NCBI GenBank assembly: GCA_964462295.1
Contig: CAYWXH010000032.1
Span: 1-17,044 of the forward strand
Origin: JALVIU01 sp964462295
Lineage (GTDB): Bacteria; Atribacterota; JALVIU01
Direction: 5' to 3'
DNA length: 17,044 nt
Shown: positions 7,511 through 13,356 of the stretch, one piece after another
Layout of the letters: every line of letters starts with the position of its first letter
How positions within the stretch are numbered: the stretch's first letter is position 1
The notes under the pieces: model-generated
What the model saw: the letters and a program-made list of their open reading frames with translations, nothing else
Told to the model about the DNA's origin: nothing
Databases searched by the model: none
Program-made: the position numbers and the translations under genes

Positions 7511-9739
7511 TTGAATAAAAAAGGATTAGTTTTTATACCTTTTTTGATATTTTTTGTGTTTATATTAAGTGCCTTTGCCTTTTCTGGACAAGAGGTAAAG
7601 TTTGATGCGGAGAGCCTTAGATTCTCTTTTACCTCAGGTTTCTTAATAGGAAAGGGAAATGTTGTGTTTTCTTTTAAAAATCTGAGGCTTTATGCAGACT
7701 ATGCAGAAATCGATGTAAAAGAGAAAAACATCCTTGCAAAGGGAAATGTAAGGATATTTATATTTGAAAAGAAGGGAAAGGTAGAAGAGATAAAGGGAAA
7801 GGCAGCATACTATGATTGGGATTTGGAGTACTTTTTTATAGATGATATGAGGATAGATATAAGTGGAGGGAAGTTGCGGGGTATCCTTCACTTAAAAGGG
7901 GATGTACTGGAATACAGGAAATTTAAGGAAGAGAGGAAGATAAAGATCCTATGTGGTCAACTCACTACCTGTAAAGGGAATAAGCCTTCCTACTATTTTG
8001 AGGCAAAGAGAATAATGCTCATACCAGGAAAGAGGATATATGCCTGGAATGTCTCTTGGTATGAAGGCAAAAAAAGGATTGTAACCTTTCCGTATTTTAT
8101 AATTTTTCTTGATAGGCAGTACCAACTTCCCTATATCCCTAAAGTGGGCTATTCTAAATCTGATGGGTGGTTTATAAAAAATACTTTTAACTATTTTGTA
8201 GATCCTTATTCTTGGGGTACAATCTATCTTGATTTGTATTCCAAAAAGGGAATAGGATATGGAGTAAGGCATGAATGGGAAGAAAAAGATTATGATATAG
8301 CCCTATCACTTTACTACTTTAAGTATAAAAAAGATAAAGATAGAGATTTTAAAACAGAACTTACACTATCAGATTGGAAGATAGCAAATTTTTCTGGAAA
8401 TTTAAAGCTTTCTTACTCTACACAAGGGGACCTTGAATCTGCTACCAAAAAACTCTATGGTGAGCTCAGTCTAAAGGGGGACAAAAAGTTCCCTCTTAAT
8501 TTAAAACTTACATATACAGGCTCTGGTGAGAACACATCTGATACAGAAAAGATAACAGGTGAGATTACATATAAAGATAAACTTTTTAACAAAACCGTTG
8601 ATACAAATCTAAAATTAAAATATGTAAATAGTATATCAGGTGGAAGTGCCACCCCTAACCTTACTGGAAATCTTAAACTCTCATACAAAAAACATGCTTT
8701 TAACTATTCCTATAAGGGTTCAGGTGAGAAATTTAAAGATAATACTCAAAAGTTTATGTATACATATAATCATACCTTTTCCAAAGAGTTAAAGGATAGA
8801 TTTACACTCTCTTATGAGATAAAAAATAAAGAAGAGTACGAGAGTGCTGATACCTATGCAAAGGCAGAAAATACCCTTACCTATAAAGACCTTTCACTTT
8901 TTGTATCCAAATATTTTGATACAGATGGAGGGCTTTTTACAGATGATGATAACTTTAACTTTGTGGAGAGACTCCCTGAGATAAAGTATTCACCCTCTAC
9001 AAAAAAGATAGGTAAGACAGGATTAAAATATAAATATACTATTTTAGCAGGGAATTATTATGAGGTGGGTAAAGAGTTTAATGCACAAAGATATGGGGCA
9101 AAACTTGATCTATCAGGAGATATAAGGTTTAGCAGAAAATCTAGAATCTCATATCTTATCTATGGGGAGGACTATGTATATAGCACGGGAGATTCTCAGT
9201 ATAGCTATGGAGGAGAGCTTAAATTACGAGCCAATATAGGTCCAAAAACTATTATGGAGACTACATTTAAGCAAAAAAATGTAAAGGGAGATACACCTTT
9301 TACATTTGATGAGATATCGCCATATAAGAGTTTATCATTGTCTATTAAGTCCAGAGAAGATATGTTTAAATTGAGCCTTTCTGGAGGTTATGATTACCTT
9401 TCTAAAAAGTATAAAAAGGTAGTAGGCACTATAGTGTATGAACCCAGCGATGTCTTTAAGGGTTCTTTTAAATTCGGATATGACTTAAATAAAGGTAAAT
9501 GGACCAAACTTACGGGAAATCTAAAGATTAAATTTGCTAATAACTGGAGGATAAATTATTCTGCGGCCCTTTCCACAGAGACTATGAAGATAACAAACAA
9601 CAAGGTTATTCTTACTTACTCTTTACCATGTGAAAGAGAGGTATCACTTACATATGACCAAAAGAAAGAAGAGTATTGGTTAGAGTATAATATACTTGCA
9701 TTCCCATCTCCCCTTATATCCTTTGGCTCAGGAAAGTAG
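7511..9739 (+). CDS. lptD: LptD-like outer-membrane LPS translocon
   Basis: LptD forms the outer-membrane barrel that, with LptE, inserts LPS into the outer leaflet. I chose the TTG at 7511 (four bases after the lptA stop, GGGAGA eight bases upstream), giving 742 residues that begin with a clean signal peptide, MNKKGLVFIPFLIFFVFILS; a GTG at 7484 would add nine residues that spoil its N-terminus. An N-terminal OstA-like domain (about 27-200) contains C148GQLTTC154KGNKPSYYF, the family's cysteine-bearing segment. From about 200 to 742 it is a succession of alternating strands rich in Y, K, S and T, as expected of a large barrel. Cys707 in LPCEREVSLTYDQ near the C-terminus is the only other cysteine seen, so a disulfide between the N-domain and the barrel is possible, as in E. 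coli. No lptE candidate is recognised here. Its stop is 2 bases from the next start. Confidence 0.9.
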   Translation: MNKKGLVFIPFLIFFVFILSAFAFSGQEVKFDAESLRFSFTSGFLIGKGNVVFSFKNLRLYADYAEIDVKEKNILAKGNVRIFIFEKKGKVEEIKGKAAYYDWDLEYFFIDDMRIDISGGKLRGILHLKGDVLEYRKFKEERKIKILCGQLTTCKGNKPSYYFEAKRIMLIPGKRIYAWNVSWYEGKKRIVTFPYFIIFLDRQYQLPYIPKVGYSKSDGWFIKNTFNYFVDPYSWGTIYLDLYSKKGIGYGVRHEWEEKDYDIALSLYYFKYKKDKDRDFKTELTLSDWKIANFSGNLKLSYSTQGDLESATKKLYGELSLKGDKKFPLNLKLTYTGSGENTSDTEKITGEITYKDKLFNKTVDTNLKLKYVNSISGGSATPNLTGNLKLSYKKHAFNYSYKGSGEKFKDNTQKFMYTYNHTFSKELKDRFTLSYEIKNKEEYESADTYAKAENTLTYKDLSLFVSKYFDTDGGLFTDDDNFNFVERLPEIKYSPSTKKIGKTGLKYKYTILAGNYYEVGKEFNAQRYGAKLDLSGDIRFSRKSRISYLIYGEDYVYSTGDSQYSYGGELKLRANIGPKTIMETTFKQKNVKGDTPFTFDEISPYKSLSLSIKSREDMFKLSLSGGYDYLSKKYKKVVGTIVYEPSDVFKGSFKFGYDLNKGKWTKLTGNLKIKFANNWRINYSAALSTETMKITNNKVILTYSLPCEREVSLTYDQKKEEYWLEYNILAFPSPLISFGSGK

Positions 9740-9741
9740 AT

Positions 9742-11208
9742 ATGTACCTTATAGGTATAGATGTAGGAACAACTCATACTAAGATTGGTATGTATAGACC
9801 TAATGGAGAAGAGCTCTTTTTTCGTAAATTTTACACCCCTTTTGATAGGATAAAAGATGGGGGAGAGCTCTCTGGAGAGGTCTTAATTGGTGCCATATTG
9901 GAAAGACTTAAAGAGGGTTATGGGAGACTACCTTTTCTAAAAAATGAAAAGGGATTCTTGGGTATCTCTTCTCTAGGGGAGACCATAATCCCTGTTTCTT
10001 ATGATAATAATACCCTATCTTATGGTCTTATCTGGTATGATAGAAGGACAATACCTATATATGATGAGATAATAACCAAAATAGGGAAAGAATATTTTAT
10101 AAAAAACCTTTTGAAAAACCCCGGTTATTTTTATTCTCTTAATAAGATCCTTTGGTTTAAAAATAAAAACCCTGCCCTTTTTGAAAAAACAAAGTGGTTT
10201 CTGCCTATTTCAAGTTATATAGCCTTTACCCTTACAGGAGATACTTGTATAGATTATTCACATGCTGTACGTACCATGCTCTTTAACCCTTACAATATGG
10301 ATTGGGATTATAAACTTATGAACAAACTCGGTCTTTCTCCTGGTATGTTTCCTCCCCTTTGTAAAAGTGGCACCCTTTTGGGAAAATTGACTCCTAAGAT
10401 AAAAGATGAACTTGGAATTGTAGAAGATGTATATGTATCATCTGGTGGACATGACCATCTGGTTGCAGCATTATATATGGGACTTTTTTATAAAAATATC
10501 CTTTTTAACTCTTCAGGCACCACAGAATCTGTCTTTTTAGGGGTAGGGAACAAAGAGCTTAAAAATCCAGATATCTATCTCTTTTTAGAAAATGGAGATA
10601 TTACCTGCCATACGATCTTTGGTTTATATACTGCTATTACCTCTATGGGGACAGGAGGAGTTGCCTTTAAGTGGTTTTTTGAAAATCTCTTAAGGCAAGA
10701 TATATCATATGCTTATTCTTTAAAATATAAAGAAAACAATCTATTTTTTATGCCAAGACTCTTGGAGGTTCATGAGGATAGGCCAAGTTCTGCCTTTTTA
10801 TATGTAAGTATGGATGATGATATGGATACCCTTTATTCTTCTCTTGTGGAGTCATTGGTATTTGAGCTGGTAGATAGAACTCGTTTTCTCCAGATAATGG
10901 AAGATGAGATACCTTCTATAATGAGAGTCTCTGGAGGACCCTCTGAGAACAATCTCTATAATCAGCTAAAGAGTGACCTTTTTGAAAAAAATGTAGAAAT
11001 ACCCCAAAACAAAGAGGCTACACTGTTGGGTGCTGCACTCCTTGGGGGTATCGGGGGAAATATCTATAGAAACTATGAAGAGGCACATATGGGTGTATAC
11101 AGGGTTAAAGAGGTGTTTGCCCCAAATAAGAATCCTTACCTTACAGAGAAATTTCAAAAATACAGAGAACTTAAAAAGGATTATGATGGATTTCTTCTTG
11201 ATCACTAA
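9742..11208 (+). CDS. FGGY-family carbohydrate kinase, substrate unknown
   Basis: A cytoplasmic sugar or polyol kinase of the FGGY (xylulokinase/glycerokinase) superfamily; 488 residues is a full family length. The N-terminal actin-like domain opens with the ATP-phosphate motif IGIDVGTTHTKIG (4-16); LIWYDRR (96-102) with Asp100 lies in the substrate region, and Asp238 in SSGGHDHLVAA is the expected catalytic base. The second domain carries phosphate motif NSSGTTES (256-263), TSMGTGG (300-306) and the adenosine-binding SGGPSENNLY (397-406), followed by ATLLGAALLGG (426-436). The GHDH form of the catalytic loop differs from the GGGD of classical xylulokinases; I cannot name the sugar. The ATG is two bases after the lptD stop with AGGAAAG upstream, so it is almost certainly on the lpt transcript. 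A role in feeding an envelope sugar pathway is only suggested by that placement. Confidence 0.88.
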   Translation: MYLIGIDVGTTHTKIGMYRPNGEELFFRKFYTPFDRIKDGGELSGEVLIGAILERLKEGYGRLPFLKNEKGFLGISSLGETIIPVSYDNNTLSYGLIWYDRRTIPIYDEIITKIGKEYFIKNLLKNPGYFYSLNKILWFKNKNPALFEKTKWFLPISSYIAFTLTGDTCIDYSHAVRTMLFNPYNMDWDYKLMNKLGLSPGMFPPLCKSGTLLGKLTPKIKDELGIVEDVYVSSGGHDHLVAALYMGLFYKNILFNSSGTTESVFLGVGNKELKNPDIYLFLENGDITCHTIFGLYTAITSMGTGGVAFKWFFENLLRQDISYAYSLKYKENNLFFMPRLLEVHEDRPSSAFLYVSMDDDMDTLYSSLVESLVFELVDRTRFLQIMEDEIPSIMRVSGGPSENNLYNQLKSDLFEKNVEIPQNKEATLLGAALLGGIGGNIYRNYEEAHMGVYRVKEVFAPNKNPYLTEKFQKYRELKKDYDGFLLDH

Positions 11209-11253
11209 AATTTTTAAATTTTTCTTGACAAAAATAGCATTTTGATGTAAGAT
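11207..11253 (+). promoter_or_regulatory. Sigma-70-type promoter with A/T upstream element, for gdhA
   Basis: TTGACA (11225-11230) is followed by exactly 17 bases and TAAGAT (11248-11253), a perfect -35 and a 4/6 -10. Immediately upstream, AAAATTTTTAAATTTTT (11207-11223) has the form of an UP element and overlaps the stop codon of the sugar kinase. The expected transcription start is near 11260, giving a leader of about 50 bases before the gdhA ATG. Confidence 0.75.
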
Positions 11254-11294
11254 ATCTTTGGATTTAAAGATTAATTAATAGGTCCAATAAATAT

Positions 11295-11303
11295 AAAGGA
11301 GGG
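11295..11303 (+). promoter_or_regulatory. Ribosome binding site of gdhA
   Basis: AAAGGAGGG ends five bases before the ATG at 11309 and fixes that start. Confidence 0.85.
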
Positions 11304-11308
11304 CTAAC

Positions 11309-12559
11309 ATGGGGGAAACATCTCTTTATGAAATGGCGCTTGCCAACTTTAGAAAAGCGGCAAAGGCCTATAATTTGGACCCAAATATCCAAAAATTCCT
11401 AGAAGCAACACAGAGGGTTTTGGTAGTAGAATTTCCTGTGGTAATGGATGATGGCACTGTTAGAGTATTTCAGGGCTTTAGGGCACAACACAATACTGTA
11501 AGGGGGCCTGCAAAGGGTGGTATTCGTTATCATCAAGATGTAAGCCTTGATGAGGTAAAAACCCTTGCATTTTGGATGACCTGGAAGAACGCCGTTATGG
11601 ATTTGCCTTATGGGGGAGGCAAAGGTGGTGTAAGGGTCAATCCAAAAGAGTTATCTATCAAGGAAGTAGAGAGACTTTCTCGGAGATTCTTCACTGAGAT
11701 CTCTATTTTGGTGGGACCTGATAGGGATATTCCTGCACCAGATGTAAATACCAATCCAGATATTATGGGATGGTATATGGATACCTATAGTATGAATGCA
11801 GGACATGCCGTATTGGGTGTTGTTACGGGTAAACCTGTCGGCCTTGGCGGTTCCCTTGGAAGGACTGAGGCAACAGGTAGAGGAGTAAAAGTAACGGCTG
11901 AAGAGATAGCAAAACATCTTGGTATGGATCTTTCGAGATCTACTGTAGCTGTTCAAGGTTTTGGAAATGTTGGATACTATAGCGCAGTTCTTATACAAAA
12001 AGAGACAGGTGCAAAGGTTGTAGCTGTAAGTGATAGCAAGGGTGGTGTATTTAATCCAGATGGTTTAGATGTAGAAAAGGTTAAGAAATTTAAAGAGGAA
12101 AACGGAACTGTTGTAGGATATCCTGGTACAGAAAAGATTACAAACGAGGAGCTTTTGGAACTTGATGTAGATGTATTAGTACTTGCCGCATTAGAAAATG
12201 CAATTACTGAGAAGAATGCAAACAATATAAAGGCAAAGGTTTTGTTGGAAGGTGCAAATGGTCCTGTTTCTGTGGATGCATGTTCTATCCTTGCAAATAA
12301 GGGAACCGTGGTTGTCCCAGATATTCTTGCCAATGCAGGTGGTGTAACTGTATCCTATTTTGAATGGGTACAAGACCTCCAGTCTTATTTCTGGGATTTG
12401 GAACAGATAAGGGAGGCATTGGAGAAGAAGATGAGGAAGGCATTTTCTGAGGTAATGGATGCAAAGAATAAGTATAATGTAGATATGAGGACAGCGGCGT
12501 ATATTGTTGCAATTGATAGGGTCTCATTTGCTGTAAAAAAGAGGGGGATATTCCCATAA
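11309..12559 (+). CDS. gdhA: Glutamate dehydrogenase (Glu/Leu/Phe/Val dehydrogenase family)
   Basis: Catalyses reversible oxidative deamination of glutamate to 2-oxoglutarate and ammonia with NAD(P), linking nitrogen and carbon metabolism. The 416 residues match the compact hexameric bacterial/archaeal type. The substrate domain has VRGPAKGGIRYH (64-75), KTLAFWMTWKNAVMDLPYGG (84-103), catalytic Lys105 in GGGKGGV, and Asp145 in PAPDVNT. The nucleotide domain shows VAVQGFGNVG (213-222) and, at the end of the second strand, VVAVSDSKGG; an acid at this point occurs in NAD-preferring enzymes but does not decide the cofactor. The C-terminal part contains ILANAGGVTVSYFEWVQ. Lys69 and Lys93 are the expected glutamate-binding lysines. 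The gene has its own promoter and terminator and stands alone between the lpt run and the converging kinase operon. Activity on leucine, phenylalanine or valine is less likely given the full glutamate-type motifs. Confidence 0.96.
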   Translation: MGETSLYEMALANFRKAAKAYNLDPNIQKFLEATQRVLVVEFPVVMDDGTVRVFQGFRAQHNTVRGPAKGGIRYHQDVSLDEVKTLAFWMTWKNAVMDLPYGGGKGGVRVNPKELSIKEVERLSRRFFTEISILVGPDRDIPAPDVNTNPDIMGWYMDTYSMNAGHAVLGVVTGKPVGLGGSLGRTEATGRGVKVTAEEIAKHLGMDLSRSTVAVQGFGNVGYYSAVLIQKETGAKVVAVSDSKGGVFNPDGLDVEKVKKFKEENGTVVGYPGTEKITNEELLELDVDVLVLAALENAITEKNANNIKAKVLLEGANGPVSVDACSILANKGTVVVPDILANAGGVTVSYFEWVQDLQSYFWDLEQIREALEKKMRKAFSEVMDAKNKYNVDMRTAAYIVAIDRVSFAVKKRGIFP

Positions 12560-12572
12560 AGATAAGGTATTT

Positions 12573-12596
12573 AAGGCCCCAAATTGGGGCCTTTTT
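12573..12596 (+). terminator. Intrinsic terminator of gdhA
   Basis: AAGGCCCC (12573-12580), loop AAATT, GGGGCCTT (12586-12593), then further Ts to 12596. The 8-bp stem (six G-C pairs) with a T5 run is a standard rho-independent terminator. Read on the minus strand the same stem is followed only by TTAAAT, so it is at best a weak terminator for the converging operon that ends at 12609. Confidence 0.88.
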
Positions 12597-12608
12597 ATTT
12601 TATGATGA

Positions 12609-13340
12609 TTATTTTTCATAAGTTATAGATAAATTTTTAAAATGAACTTTACTTTCTATAGGATGTTCCCATGTGGTCCATCCTCCTATTTTTATATAAA
12701 AGTTGGTAAATGGATACTTTAGACCAGAAAAGATAAAGGATACCTCCTGTTCATATAGTTTATTCCATTTTCCATCTTTATCTTTTTCCCAATATTCCCA
12801 CCAGCTCTCCCCCTTTCTGTAGAGCACCAGCTTAAATTCTCTTGGGGTCTTGGGAATTGCCCTTTTCATCTCTTTTCCTGTTTTTTCAGTTAGATCCTTT
12901 CCCATATCATGAAACCCTATCCCTTCACGGGGCCAGCTGCCATAGGATACACCTATAAAGTTTGTAACAAGGGCACATCCTATTTTCCTCCCATGTGGAA
13001 AGGGAGGTCTTTTTGCAAAGAGTGTGAAGATTATTTCCTGATAATTCTCTGGACCCTTTTCTCTCCACCAAGTGCCTTTTACAACAATCTTTTTCCAATC
13101 TTTGTCCACTGGGATTAGATTTGAAAGAAGATATGTATATCCATGGGTGAATATATCACTTTTTGGCCCAGGATTTTTTCTTACAATATTGAAAACTACC
13201 TCATTTGGAGAGAGTATCTTAAGGGTAGCACCATTTGCAAAGTATGGAATCCAGGTATTTACATGTAACTCTCTTGAAAATCCAAGGGAGGAGAAAAGAA
13301 GTATAAGTACAACTAAAAGTATAATAAAATATCGTTTCAT
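12609..13340 (-). CDS. Exported protein of unknown function, downstream of hybrid kinase
   Basis: I do not recognise this family. The 243-residue product starting at 13340 has a strong signal peptide (about 1-22, MKRYFIILLVVLILLFSSLG); no lipobox cysteine follows, so it is expected to be periplasmic or secreted. The mature part is rich in W, Y, F and K with short alternating segments, e.g. NYQEIIFTLFAKRPPFPHGR, GVSYGSWPREGIGF, WWEYWEKDKDGKWNKLY and WTTWEHPIESKVHFKNLSIT. It looks like an all-beta sandwich of the concanavalin/LamG or carbohydrate-binding kind, but this is a visual guess. GGGGGTGAT (13353-13345) supports starting at 13340 or 13346; an upstream in-frame ATG at 13364 would overlap the end of the kinase gene by 8 bases and add MNKMGVMK. 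The overlap or tight spacing implies coexpression with the kinases, so it may sense or respond to an envelope or extracellular ligand. Confidence 0.8.
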   Translation of the reverse strand: MKRYFIILLVVLILLFSSLGFSRELHVNTWIPYFANGATLKILSPNEVVFNIVRKNPGPKSDIFTHGYTYLLSNLIPVDKDWKKIVVKGTWWREKGPENYQEIIFTLFAKRPPFPHGRKIGCALVTNFIGVSYGSWPREGIGFHDMGKDLTEKTGKEMKRAIPKTPREFKLVLYRKGESWWEYWEKDKDGKWNKLYEQEVSFIFSGLKYPFTNFYIKIGGWTTWEHPIESKVHFKNLSITYEK

Positions 13341-13356
13341 TTTCATCACCCCCATT

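Noticed and set aside
11207..11223. A/T inverted repeat after the sugar kinase as a terminator
   Set aside because: The stem would contain only A-T pairs and no stable G-C core; it fits an UP element better.
11030..11245. Plus-strand open frame of 71 codons across the end of the sugar kinase and the gdhA promoter
   Set aside because: Mostly an out-of-frame reading of the kinase gene; it runs through the promoter and has no ribosome binding site.
11260..11308. Riboswitch in the gdhA leader
   Set aside because: The leader is only about 50 bases, A/T-rich, with no convincing structured core; TTAATTAA at 11271 is a short palindrome that may be chance.
11977..12333. Minus-strand open frame of 118 codons inside gdhA
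   Set aside because: Antisense to conserved nucleotide-binding sequence; low-complexity S/T-rich translation typical of a reverse-strand shadow.
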